Of a DNA stretch of 64,000 bases, positions 25,776 to 34,174 are shown piece after piece (positions within the stretch are counted from its first letter, which is position 1; each line of letters begins with the position of its first letter). The notes beneath the pieces were generated by a model. It was not told where the DNA came from and searched no databases. It saw only the letters and a list, made by a program, of their open reading frames with translations. Source of the stretch: Magnetospirillum sp. (lineage in GTDB: Bacteria > Pseudomonadota > Alphaproteobacteria > Rhodospirillales > Magnetospirillaceae); the NCBI GenBank assembly GCA_024707145.1, contig JANQAI010000011.1, positions 124,001 through 188,000 of the forward strand, in the 5' to 3' direction. The position numbers and the translations under genes are program-made.

Positions 25776-27971
25776 TCAGCGTTCGACCCAAACCCGCTGG
25801 ATGAGAGGGGCGGGAATATGGACCGCGAGCACTGGCACGTCCTTGAGTGTGCGCTTCTTGTCCGATGTCTGAAGATCATAGCGGTGAAGCTGGAATGTGA
25901 CGGCTTCCTGCGAAATCAGCGCCCGCGCACCTGGATAATTCGTTTTCGCATTTGAGCCTTGAAAGAGATTCTTGATCTTGGCCGGCTGATCGTCATTCAG
26001 CGAGCGCATCGCTGGCACGCCTGACCAAGGGCCTGAAAAAGCATAGAAGCTGCAGGAAATATCTGGTTCCTCAGATACAAGCCTAGCCAGCATCAGCAGA
26101 ATGGAGGAGTGCTGTAAATTGTCGTCGGGCCACTTATAACGTACCCGACTGAGATAGGGCAGCAGATTGGCCAGGGTGATCGTGTCGCTGAAGGCGGGGA
26201 TGACCTGCTTGTCATTCCATCCTGCCTCGGCATATTCGGCAAATAAGAAATCGTTAAGAATAGTCTCAACAATTTCGCGGTTCTCGGCCACGATCTCACT
26301 GTCCTCGTATGGATGATCGGGCGTGATCCAACCCCCTTTACCCTTCGATTGATACATTTCGAGAATGACTACGGAGGATCGGGTGGGTTTCAGCGCCTGA
26401 TCGAGGAAATAGGTTCGTCTCCAGTCCTTGAGGGATTTTCCTTGTTCAAGATGTCGGCGGATTGAACTGCGGACTGACTCCTCATGTGTGACATAGTCCG
26501 TGAAGGCGTCGATATTCTCGGCTGTCAGATAGATGCGGCACAGGCCGAGATAGCTGCGCTTGTAACCGAAGAAGCGTGCACGCTGCTGGATATTGTCTGC
26601 GTTTCCGACGCCAGTGGAGCGGGGCATGTAGCTCACCGTCAGCCCCTCGACCGTGAAACCACGGTCCAGTCCAATGCCGCCGACCAGAATCCAGCTATAT
26701 TCGCCGCGCCAATCTACCGATGGAATCCGGTTCTTCTCGCGTGTGTTCAACTCGACGATGGCGGTCGAGTCTAATGCCTCAAAAAGCAGTGGGCGGATGT
26801 CGTCGAAGGAAAAGGACGTGGCATAGGTTTTTAGCAGTTCTTGCGTGGCCCCGTTGAAGAGAGCGATGAGTGTGTCATGCCCCGGATGCTTTGTATCGTG
26901 CAAGATGGAGGACCATTGCTCCTTCGTCTGCCGCACCCAGCGCGCGAACATGAGGTGCTCATCCTTAGGCACTGCAGGATGGATCATCATTGATCGATTG
27001 CGACCTTTGCGATCCTCCTCCTCCAGCAGTCCTATCGCCACACCGACGATGAAGTCTCGCAACGCGGCCAGAAGCGTTGCGGGCGGTTGGGTGGGCGGGT
27101 CGAAACGATCGGGCACTTCCGATGATGGGATCAACTCAACGTAGCGATCGGCCCCATCGACAAAGAAATCCTTGCCGCCGACATATTGAGCACCGGGGGT
27201 AAGCACCTTACCGAAATCCGGCGAAAGCGTGTCGATTCGGCTAATCAGCAACGGAGCCTGGGGCGTTGCCGTATAGAGAATATAGCTATGGTGTGGAAAC
27301 AGTATCCGCAGGGCCATGATCCGGGCATAGGTGGTGCTCTCTTCGGACTGTTTCGCCTTGGTGTTAATGCCGGCCTGGTCACCTTCGTCGTCGATGATCA
27401 GAGTTGGCGTGTCGGAGAAGTCAATCCGGGACAGGAGATTTGCCAGATTTTCCAGATGCTGATGCTGCTTCATGGTGATAATGAGCAGCGAGCGCGAGCG
27501 CGGGCTGCCCCGGCGCCATTTGGACAACTCCATGTTTACACGGTCGAGTTCGGCTCCCTGGAAACCGCTCTGTTGCGTGGAAAGCAGTTTCCATTCTCGG
27601 GTGCCGTCGATGTCAAGATCTTTCTTGATCCGATCATAGGACTGCTCGACGAGATTGTTGGTGGTGCCGGCCAACAAGATGATGAGCCGGTAGGCATTGT
27701 CGCGCGCTAGCGCGGCCAAGCTGGTGAAGGACAGCGTTTTGCCGCTCTGGACATAGCCGATCACCAAGCCGGTATTGCAGTCAGCCTCCCCGGCGGGATT
27801 GACACAGTTGCCTAGGATGGAGGTCGTTTCCTCGACCAGCCGCTCTTTCTCATCGGGCGAAAGCGCCGAGTTGGAAATGAGCAGTCGCGTGAATGTCTCG
27901 CCTTGCGACGGCCCCCAACCACTGCGACCATCCGTATCGAACGCCGCCACCTTGATGATGTTGCTAGTCAT
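25776..27971 (-). CDS. Z1 domain superfamily II helicase-like ATPase
   Basis: 731 residues, soluble. Walker A GYVQSGKT (72-79), Walker B LIIDDEGDQA (191-200), YTATPQA (motif III-like), and an arginine motif QQRARFFGYK (motif VI-like, where Z1 proteins have QMGRWFGYR). These are hallmarks of the Z1 family, which Iyer, Abhiman and Aravind linked to restriction-type operons with MutL/MORC-like ATPases. It is the last gene of a methyltransferase-GHKL-Z1 operon; its ATG overlaps the GHKL stop by 8 nt. It would translocate on or remodel DNA. The nuclease genes usually next to it are absent. Confidence 0.85.
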   Translation of the reverse strand: MTSNIIKVAAFDTDGRSGWGPSQGETFTRLLISNSALSPDEKERLVEETTSILGNCVNPAGEADCNTGLVIGYVQSGKTLSFTSLAALARDNAYRLIILLAGTTNNLVEQSYDRIKKDLDIDGTREWKLLSTQQSGFQGAELDRVNMELSKWRRGSPRSRSLLIITMKQHQHLENLANLLSRIDFSDTPTLIIDDEGDQAGINTKAKQSEESTTYARIMALRILFPHHSYILYTATPQAPLLISRIDTLSPDFGKVLTPGAQYVGGKDFFVDGADRYVELIPSSEVPDRFDPPTQPPATLLAALRDFIVGVAIGLLEEEDRKGRNRSMMIHPAVPKDEHLMFARWVRQTKEQWSSILHDTKHPGHDTLIALFNGATQELLKTYATSFSFDDIRPLLFEALDSTAIVELNTREKNRIPSVDWRGEYSWILVGGIGLDRGFTVEGLTVSYMPRSTGVGNADNIQQRARFFGYKRSYLGLCRIYLTAENIDAFTDYVTHEESVRSSIRRHLEQGKSLKDWRRTYFLDQALKPTRSSVVILEMYQSKGKGGWITPDHPYEDSEIVAENREIVETILNDFLFAEYAEAGWNDKQVIPAFSDTITLANLLPYLSRVRYKWPDDNLQHSSILLMLARLVSEEPDISCSFYAFSGPWSGVPAMRSLNDDQPAKIKNLFQGSNAKTNYPGARALISQEAVTFQLHRYDLQTSDKKRTLKDVPVLAVHIPAPLIQRVWVER

Positions 27972-29532
27972 CGGTCACTCGCCTCGATAGCTGGTTCTTT
28001 AGGATTTCATTGGTGTATCGGCGCACCGCCGAGGGATGGCGATCAGCTAGTTCGGTCGCCGCGACTTCGGCGAGCGCCATCGCAGCGGCGATTTTGAGCA
28101 CGGCCGAAAAGCCCTCAGAATCCAGCGTTGGAAACTGTGCCATGAACGGATTAAGCATCGCGATTCGGACCACGACCTCGCGCGGTTCGGGATCGGTGAT
28201 CGATGGCCGGTTGCGGATGACAAGCCAGTCAGCATCATCTTCAGCATAGGAGAGTTCGAACCGGACGATCCAGAACTCGTTGCGGAAGCGGAGGCGAATC
28301 TCGGCTTCCTCGCGGTCCCCGCTGGCGACATCGGGAAGCTCCACCTTGCTGTTCGCGGTTACGGGTGCCTCTTTCCCGGAATCGGGAGGCGGCGCTTCAT
28401 CATGGGCCGACAGCGTCACCTCGTTCAGGCTGGCAGCTGTCGTGAAGAGCGCTGCCGAGGCTTCCTGACGTACGGCCTTAGCGCCCGACCGAGTTCGGTG
28501 CTCCCGGGCCTGCTGAATTAGGGGAAGCGCGTCACTGGACAATTCCTGGCGAAGCTTGCGGAGAAAAACCTCCTCGCTCTCTTCCCATTTCACGCCGTCT
28601 TTGGTGTGGCTTACGAAGAAACCCTTGAGGTGAATCTCCCCAAAGATGCGTTGGAAAGGATAGGTGTTTGGACGTCCGAAGATATCCTCGGGCCGATATG
28701 CCTCGTCGGCGCTGCCAAGAATGAGCCGCTTGCGGCGGAACAGCGCGAGGCCAGCAAGGCGGGTGTTCGCGATCTCCCTGATTGCGACAAATCCGCTCGC
28801 CGACCGGCCATCGCCAAGGTTGATATTGATGTCCTTGCGCCATGTAACGAGCGCCCCGTCGGGGTCTCGATAGCTAGGCGCGATGAGGATCGCCGGTTCC
28901 TCATAGCCAAGCTTCTCGCCATCGACCCAGAGTTCGAGCAGTTCCTCCTGTATATAGACGCGATAGATGCTGGCGAGATGTTCTTTAATCTTCGGAATGG
29001 TGCGTCCGCGCGGAAATTTCCAGATCCTCTCGAGTCTGACTTCTGTCCCATGCGTGTCGGCGGACGCATCGGTCGAGACGACGTTCAGTTCCTCGATGCT
29101 GTCATGGACGATCTTTTCGATGTCGAAGAAGATTGTCCTCTCAGTTCTTTCGCCAAGGGCGGTCGAGCGAACGCTCCAATTCGGTGCGAACCAGCAGGCC
29201 GCACTCTTCATTCCCATGCCGAATTCGGACAGGCCGCTCGCATCGGGAGGGATCTCTGCTGGGCGGAACGCTCGTTGATAGTCCGACGTTGCGATGCCGG
29301 CGGCGTTGTCGGTGATGGTGATCGTGCTCTCAGTCGGGTTGAAAACAATATCGACTCGCAGCCTGTAGTCCTTACCCTCGGTCGCAATCAGTTCCCGCCG
29401 ATGGTCGATGCTGCTTTGGATGGCGTTATCGACGAATTCGGCCAGCGCGAACCACGCCTTGTAATTCAGGTGTGGCAGTACCGAAAGAACATTGACCCCC
29501 GGCCTGATATTAACCGAGTTGATCAGGGCCAT
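27964..29532 (-). CDS. MORC/MutL-like GHKL ATPase of a restriction-type system
   Basis: 522 residues. The GHKL (Bergerat) ATP-binding fold is plain: N box E32-F-V-D-N36, G1 box D75-NAAGI, G2 region GLSEFGMGMKSA (100-111). A MutL-S5-like domain and a long charged C-terminal half follow, with no obvious nuclease motif. MORC-type GHKL proteins occur in restriction-modification operons with Z1 helicases and DNA methyltransferases, and are thought to act as ATP-driven DNA clamps. Its ATG shares a base with the methyltransferase TAA (TAATG), so translation is coupled. Confidence 0.85.
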   Translation of the reverse strand: MALINSVNIRPGVNVLSVLPHLNYKAWFALAEFVDNAIQSSIDHRRELIATEGKDYRLRVDIVFNPTESTITITDNAAGIATSDYQRAFRPAEIPPDASGLSEFGMGMKSAACWFAPNWSVRSTALGERTERTIFFDIEKIVHDSIEELNVVSTDASADTHGTEVRLERIWKFPRGRTIPKIKEHLASIYRVYIQEELLELWVDGEKLGYEEPAILIAPSYRDPDGALVTWRKDININLGDGRSASGFVAIREIANTRLAGLALFRRKRLILGSADEAYRPEDIFGRPNTYPFQRIFGEIHLKGFFVSHTKDGVKWEESEEVFLRKLRQELSSDALPLIQQAREHRTRSGAKAVRQEASAALFTTAASLNEVTLSAHDEAPPPDSGKEAPVTANSKVELPDVASGDREEAEIRLRFRNEFWIVRFELSYAEDDADWLVIRNRPSITDPEPREVVVRIAMLNPFMAQFPTLDSEGFSAVLKIAAAMALAEVAATELADRHPSAVRRYTNEILKNQLSRRVTDD

Positions 29533-30847
29533 TATTCCGCCCCCACGGCCATTTTGATCGACAAATCTTCGCGTGTGCGGCCAGTTAGGGCGTCGAAAAT
29601 CTGCCTGACGACCTCCACATTCACGGCGTTGCCGAAAGCTTTGTACGCGCGCTCCTTGGTTTCGGGGAGATGCTCAAGACCGCCCATGCTCTGCAAGCGG
29701 CTGCATTCGCGCGGAGTCATGTAGCGCTTCTCCCATGCTATGATCGGTACTTGGCTCGTGGTCATGGCGATCAGCGACGGAGCTGCATCAGATTTTTTTA
29801 CCCTGATACCACTGGCCCGGAACTGGATGATGTGTTTCCAGATGTCCCGTTCGGCACCCTTGCAGTTCCATTCCAGCTTCTGGAAGCTAGGTGGAAAATC
29901 GCGAATTTTGCTGAGCCAGGGGCCGATGAGGTCCTTATGGCGTACATAGAAATCGCGATTCTTGCGGATGAAATCGACCTTCCAGTCCGGGAATTCGTCG
30001 AGTTTGGTGCGCGCATAGCTTGGTAATGCCGCTTCGACCTCTGAGGGCGTTAGTCCTTTTAGAGGTTCGCCGAAGGCGCCCTTGTAGCGCCCGAGACTTT
30101 TATAGCTACGTTTGTGCGGCGTATCGCCGTGGAGCGGGTAGTTCGCCCCGAACTCCATCGCCCAAATCGGGAAAGAAGGTAGATCCTCATCCGAGGGAAA
30201 TGCGCTGATGAATTCCTGCCAAGTCTCCAGATACTGAACCTGCTTCGCGTTCAGTTTCAAGGCGTCCTTGGGACTCGTGTCCAGTACGGATGTGATCGAG
30301 ACATCGGGCAGGGTTTCAGGAATGGGCCATTTAAAATTGCCGAGGCCTTCCAAGTCCCCCACGATGAATGCGCGCTCACGCCTCTGGGGGATTTCGAACA
30401 TATGCGGCGAAAGTCGCTCGAAGCGGATATCATAATCAAGCACTTTGAGGCGTGTGCAAATCACTTCCCAAGTTTTGCCGCTGTTGTGGCGGATGAGATT
30501 TGGCACATTCTCGATGATGAAATATCTAGGCTTCTTCAGCCGTAAAACTTCGACCACATAGTCAAACAAATTACCCCATTGCGGACATTCAAGCCCTTTT
30601 TGGTCTCCGGCTTTCGAGAAGGGTTGGCAAGGAAAACCCGCGCATAAAACATCATGATCGGGAATGGCGTTGAGATCGGCTTGCCGGATGTCACCTGCCG
30701 GCCGAAGTCCAAAATTCTTCTCATATAAATCTGAAAGCGTCGGGTCGAGTTCAGAGGCAAAGACACATTCCGCACCGCGCGCAGCAAGCGCCTGATGGAA
30801 TCCCCTAATCCGGCAAACAGGTCTATGAATTTCAAAGCGCCCCCCAC
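29532..30847 (-). CDS. DNA (cytosine-5-)-methyltransferase, frameshifted in motif I
   Basis: C5 methyltransferase of about 437 residues. Motif IV GFPCQPFSKAGDQKG with the catalytic cysteine, motif VI FIIENVPNL, motif VIII QRRERAFIVG, a target-recognition region of about 150 residues, then motif IX/X (TPRECSRLQ, YKAFGNAVNVEVV). Motif I (KFIDLFAGLG) is in a different frame, readable from GTG 30847. One G added to the G4 run (C4 on the plus strand, 30802-30805) joins it to GFHQALAARGAE. As written, a product from ATG 30860 would lack the AdoMet-binding motif. First gene of the GHKL-Z1 operon, and the predicted self-marking activity of the module. Confidence 0.85.
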
Positions 30848-30873
30848 TCATCATACACATTATGCTGCATTTT

Positions 30874-30884
30874 CCGATGATCGG
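30874..30884. promoter_or_regulatory. Palindrome upstream of the methyltransferase operon
   Basis: CCGAT-G-ATCGG, a perfect palindrome, lies 13 nt before ATG 30860 and just upstream of CATAAT-like minus-strand promoter elements. It is a plausible operator for the operon. The binding protein is unknown; one of the small XRE proteins at 33-34 kb is a candidate. Confidence 0.35.
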
Positions 30885-31101
30885 CTAGGCCATAACCTAC
30901 CTATGGGCGAGTATTGGGGAATTGTGACGCGCTTCATGTGCGGCGCTCGCTAAAAAAGCACTGTCTCGTAAGCCCACCAAAGGCGGGCAGGCTGCCAACG
31001 GCCCGATTCTGCAGTTCCGAATTATCGGAGCAAGCAATTGGTTCTGGCTCAAAGAGTTTTTCATCGTCCCACTTAACCTGACCGAAGCAAAACCGTTTTT
31101 G

Positions 31102-31527
31102 TTATCTGTCCTTCGGCAACGCATACCGCACCACCCGCATCTCCGCATCCGCCCCATTTTCCAGCGTCACCTCCAACACCTGATTGACCAGATCGGGCTG
31201 GGCGTCGAGGTCATCGAGCGCCACGTCCATCAGTTCCAACTGCATGTCCAAGTCCATGCCGACAGGGCCGTTGAGGCAGATCAGCCCGGCATGGAGGTCG
31301 AGATCGGCGTATTCGCCGGCACTGCCTGGAGCGGAAGCGGGGCCGCGGAAGTCGATGGAATTCTTAGTGACGAAGGTCCAGTCGCCGGCCAGGATCACCG
31401 GGACCAGTTCCCAGTCCTTGGTGCCGCCCTTGCCGATCCAGCGGACGTGCGAGGCGTCGGGATGGCCGCGCTCGCGGGCGAGCTTGGCGAGTTCCTCGCT
31501 CAGGCACTCATCGATCAGCAGTCTCAC
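31102..31527 (-). CDS. DUF5615 PIN-like protein, probable toxin
   Basis: 141 residues beginning MRLLIDECLSEELAKLARERGH, the DUF5615 opening with the first acidic residue of a PIN-like fold. A second acidic cluster is in DWTFVTKNSIDFRG. DUF5615 proteins pair with DUF433 proteins in a VapBC-like toxin-antitoxin layout. It starts 4 nt inside the end of the DUF433 gene, as expected for such a pair. The C-terminal 60 residues (a repeated acidic/hydrophobic pattern) extend beyond the usual 110-residue family length. RNase activity is inferred. Confidence 0.8.
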   Translation of the reverse strand: MRLLIDECLSEELAKLARERGHPDASHVRWIGKGGTKDWELVPVILAGDWTFVTKNSIDFRGPASAPGSAGEYADLDLHAGLICLNGPVGMDLDMQLELMDVALDDLDAQPDLVNQVLEVTLENGADAEMRVVRYALPKDR

Positions 31528-32171
31528 GCCCGGCGGCGCCTCGAGACGGTGCGCTCGCTGACGAGGGCAACGTCGGAGGGCAGGGCGGCGAAACGGCGGG
31601 GGCGACCGCGCACCGGGTTGGCCTCGGCGTAGAGCACGGCGAGATCGATGGCGGTGTCCTCCAGGCCGGGCCAGGCGGCGAGGATGCGGTCACGGGGAAG
31701 GCCGGCGGACACCGAGGCCACCAAATCGTAGACCGGGATGCGGGTGCCGCGGATCACCGGCGTGCCGCTGAGGATGTTCGCATCTTCGACCACCATATTG
31801 CGGGCGGCCTCCAGTCGGGAAGCGCGGTCGTCGGCCTCGGCCACGAAGTCGGACAGGCTGACGCTGAGGAAGCCCTCGCGCACGATCCAGTCGGCCTTGC
31901 GCCAGCCGGTGAAGGGGTGCTCGGCCATGTCGCCGGTGATGCGCTTGGAGAAAAGGTGGATCAGTGCCATGCGCTTTTCCGCCGTCAGCTCCCGGGCGGT
32001 GCGGAAATAGAACCCCACCAGCGGGCAGGCGGCCAGGCGGACGCGGCGGCCGTCCTCTACCGAGGTAAAGCCCTCGGGCAGGATTTTCTCGTCGATCACC
32101 CGGTTGATGTCGCGCACGGTGACGCCGGCGATGATCGCGGCTTCGCTGGGGGTCAGCAGACTGGCGCGCAT
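31524..32171 (-). CDS. DUF433 antitoxin-like protein with N-terminal HTH
   Basis: 215 residues. N-terminal MerR-like helix-turn-helix (LTPSEAAIIAGVTVRDINRVI, about 5-25); C-terminal DUF433 domain (ILSGTPVIRGTRIPVYDLVA followed by GLPRDRILAAWPGLEDTAIDLAVLYAEANP). ATG 32171 is preferred because GAGG precedes it and an upstream ATG (32198) lies inside a palindrome that probably is its operator. It would neutralise the DUF5615 partner and autoregulate. Diverged debris of a second DUF433 gene lies at 50887-51118. Confidence 0.82.
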   Translation of the reverse strand: MRASLLTPSEAAIIAGVTVRDINRVIDEKILPEGFTSVEDGRRVRLAACPLVGFYFRTARELTAEKRMALIHLFSKRITGDMAEHPFTGWRKADWIVREGFLSVSLSDFVAEADDRASRLEAARNMVVEDANILSGTPVIRGTRIPVYDLVASVSAGLPRDRILAAWPGLEDTAIDLAVLYAEANPVRGRPRRFAALPSDVALVSERTVSRRRRA

Positions 32172-32184
32172 GGGAGCCTCATAA

Positions 32185-32206
32185 ATATTCCAACGCATCG
32201 GAATAT
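32185..32206. promoter_or_regulatory. Candidate autoregulatory operator of the DUF433-DUF5615 pair
   Basis: Inverted repeat ATATTCC-N8-GGAATAT, 13 bp before the chosen start and overlapping TATTAT/TATATT minus-strand promoter-like hexamers. A palindrome in this place fits toxin-antitoxin autoregulation by the HTH of the DUF433 protein. Confidence 0.5.
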
Positions 32207-32248
32207 AATATCGAAGGTCCTGGGCCGCAAGGATCGTGGCGCGTCGTG

Positions 32249-32608
32249 CTACCCCAGGACACGGCCGAGGGCGGCGAGGATTTCGCCGATGCCCGCCGGC
32301 TTGCGCAGAACCTGGACGTTGCCCAGCCGGACCAGCGATCGCGCCGCCTGATCATCGGCGGTCAGCACGATGACCGGCGGCAGGGAATCCCGCCGGCGGA
32401 TTTCGGCGACCAGTTCGGCGCCATCGCCGCCGGGCATGTGCAGGTCGGTCATGACCACGTCCATGGGGCCGGCCGCCAGCCGGTCGAGCGCCTCGCGGCC
32501 GTTGGCGGCGGTGAAGACACGCAGGCCCTGCCGTTCGAGCAGGCCGTACAGGGTCTCGACGATCAGCGGCTCGTCATCCACCACCAGGATGCGCGGACGG
32601 CCCGGCAT
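32249..32608 (-). CDS. Single-domain response regulator (CheY-like receiver)
   Basis: 119 residues, receiver domain only. Acidic pocket D11/D12, phospho-acceptor D55 in MTDLHMPG, T83 in VLTADD and K103 in LRKPAG are all present, so it should be phosphorylatable. No output domain and no histidine kinase nearby, so it must act through protein contacts with a kinase elsewhere. It lies downstream of a small orphan gene and an XRE regulator, reading the same way, with a 17-nt gap. An unusual cargo for an ICE. Confidence 0.88.
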   Translation of the reverse strand: MPGRPRILVVDDEPLIVETLYGLLERQGLRVFTAANGREALDRLAAGPMDVVMTDLHMPGGDGAELVAEIRRRDSLPPVIVLTADDQAARSLVRLGNVQVLRKPAGIGEILAALGRVLG

Positions 32609-32625
32609 GGTGTCTGCCCTTTCTT

Positions 32626-32802
32626 TCAGGACGCCAGCGTTTCCACCAGACGACGGGCGGCCCCCTGGCTGAGGCCGGGTTCGGCGGTCAGCAGCGCCGC
32701 CACCGCCCGCTCGATCTGGCCCGTGTGGTCATGTCCCGATCGCCGGGCTTCGGCCATGGCGCTGGTGACGATTTCGACCAGGGAATGACAGCTGTCAGCC
32801 AT
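32626..32802 (-). CDS. Small hypothetical protein between XRE regulator and receiver
   Basis: 58 residues starting [20 protein letters not shown]. Two predicted helices, no recognised family, no cysteine pairs or membrane segment. Its start overlaps the stop of the XRE gene by 8 nt and it ends 17 nt before the receiver gene, so the three form one operon. It could be a receiver-binding partner or adaptor; that is speculation. Confidence 0.6.
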   Translation of the reverse strand: MADSCHSLVEIVTSAMAEARRSGHDHTGQIERAVAALLTAEPGLSQGAARRLVETLAS

Positions 32803-33269
32803 CGTGATCGTCTCGCCGCAGGGCTTTGACCAGATCGTAGACCTGCTTCCGGACCCCCTCGGGGATGGCATAGTAGCCGCGCAGCAATTCCAGGCTTTCG
32901 CGTCGCGTCAGGATGTCGTCTCCGTTCGTGCCGGACGGCAACATCAGGTCGTCGGGCAGGTCATCGAAGAAGAAGGACACCGGCACGTCGAGGATTCCGG
33001 CCATGCGGTGCAGGGTGGAGGCCGCCACGCGGTTGGCGCCGCGCTCGTATTTCTGCACCTGCTGAAAGGTCAGGCCCAGCGCCTTGCCGAGCCTCGCCCT
33101 GGCTCAGCCCCAGCAAGGTGCGCCGCAGGCGGATGCGGGCACCCACATGCACGTCGACGGGGTCGGGGCCGTCCCGCGTGGCGGAGCGGCGGCGTGAGCG
33201 GAGTCGCTTGATGGCCGGCCGGACGGAGGCCGCTTCCTCGTCCCGATTACTCCTGGGTTCCGCACGCAT
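32795..33269 (-). CDS. XRE family transcriptional regulator, frameshifted
   Basis: HTH of the XRE/Cro type interrupted in the middle: [15 protein letters not shown] in one frame, then [21 protein letters not shown] in the other, followed by a C-terminal half resembling that of phage-like repressors ([11 protein letters not shown]). Removing one base at CGAGCCT on the plus strand (33090-33096) gives [20 protein letters not shown], a textbook HTH, and a protein of about 157 residues. ATG 33269 has a strong AAGGAGGGG site. It is divergent from a second XRE gene, with a nested palindrome between them. Confidence 0.82.
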
Positions 33270-33299
33270 GAGTTCCCCTCCTTCAGGCGCCGCCCAATA

Positions 33300-33332
33300 A
33301 ATCCTGAAATGGGATTATCCCGCTCCAGGATT
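33300..33332. promoter_or_regulatory. Nested palindromic operator between divergent XRE genes
   Basis: GGGAT-T-ATCCC (33311-33321) lies exactly at the centre of a wider inverted repeat AATCCTG (33300-33306) / CAGGATT (33326-33332). Both share the centre base 33316. It sits between the two XRE starts (33269 and 33373), as an operator bound by one or both proteins would. Confidence 0.55.
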
Positions 33333-33372
33333 ATCAGAAGGGCTCCCGGTCTACAACGGAGCCTTGGTCTAA

Positions 33373-33609
33373 ATGCAGAAATCCTTGCGGACTCCCCGGC
33401 AGCGGATGCTCATGGCCCTGCTCGCCGAGGCGCGCAAAGGGAAGGGCATGACCCAGGCCGAAGTCGCCATCGCCCTTGGTAAACCGCAGTCCTTCGTCGC
33501 CAAGTACGAGAATGGGGAGCGGCGCATCGATGTCGTGGAGTTCGTGGATATCGCCACGGTGCTCGACATCGAGCCGAACGAGATATTCAGCCGCCTCCGG
33601 CAGAAATAG
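33373..33609 (+). CDS. Small XRE family regulator
   Basis: 78 residues, essentially one HTH: MTQAEVAIALGKPQSFVAKYENGERRIDVVEFVDIATVL (about residues 26-64), with the XRE hallmark glutamine (Q) and YENGERR. Too small for an effector domain. Divergent from the frameshifted XRE gene across a nested palindrome, suggesting a paired switch. It ends 186 bp before the operators of the next small XRE gene. Confidence 0.85.
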   Translation: MQKSLRTPRQRMLMALLAEARKGKGMTQAEVAIALGKPQSFVAKYENGERRIDVVEFVDIATVLDIEPNEIFSRLRQK

Positions 33610-33745
33610 AGGCGGCCTCGGCTGGCGGGGACCGTTCTCTCGTACATCGCTTCTTCCCACTCCATCGGCGTCCTTCCTTGCCTCAGACCTCGGGCACGGC
33701 GGTTGAAAGTTGCTGCTGCATTAATATCACATCAACATGCGAATC

Positions 33746-33774
33746 GGAACTATCGTTCCTGGAATGATAATTCC
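33746..33774. promoter_or_regulatory. Tandem operators of a controller-type HTH gene
   Basis: Two 14-bp palindromes with the same rule: GGAAC-TATC-GTTCC (33746-33759) and GGAAT-GATA-ATTCC (33761-33774), centres 15 bp apart. The second contains GATAAT, a possible -10, only 25 nt from the ATG at 33796, so the transcript would be nearly leaderless. Tandem operators with unequal arms are typical of restriction controller (C) proteins and of QseC of the Mesorhizobium island. Confidence 0.6.
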
Positions 33775-33795
33775 TCTTGAGGTTCCCATCCATGC

Positions 33796-34017
33796 ATGGA
33801 CCTCAAGGAGGTCATGGCGACCAACCTGCGTCGGGCGCGCCATGACAGACAGTTGACGCAGGAAGAATTGGCCGAGCGGGCGGGATTGAGCGCCCGCTAC
33901 GTCGGGGCCATCGAGCGCGCGACCGTTTCGGCCAGCGTCACGGTCCTCGGCCATATCGCGGACGCCCTCGGCATGGATCCAGGGGACTTACTGAGAAAGC
34001 CGGGCACTGCCGGCTGA
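33796..34017 (+). CDS. Controller (C-protein/QseC-like) XRE regulator
   Basis: 73 residues, single XRE domain: LRRARHDRQLTQEELAERAG, LSARYVGAIERATVSASV, LGHIADALGMDPGDLL. Size and sequence style match restriction-modification controller proteins, and QseC of the Mesorhizobium island is described as one of these. Two upstream palindromes would allow activation at low and repression at high concentration. It may time the methyltransferase-GHKL-Z1 operon, or set the QseM/FseA switch; neither target carries an obvious copy of the GGAAYnnnnRTTCC site in the sequence I scanned. Confidence 0.78.
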   Translation: MDLKEVMATNLRRARHDRQLTQEELAERAGLSARYVGAIERATVSASVTVLGHIADALGMDPGDLLRKPGTAG

Positions 34018-34174
34018 CCCGCCTTCCAATTCCCGCTCCATTCCCTCCCACCCGCGCTCCCGCCGAATCGTCGTAACCCGGCGTAACTAAACGCGATTTC
34101 CGATTCCCGGCGGCTGTCCGACTCTCGCGGGCCTGCCGTGGCGTCCTTGCCGCGGCTCCTGCGGGAGCGGTGCC

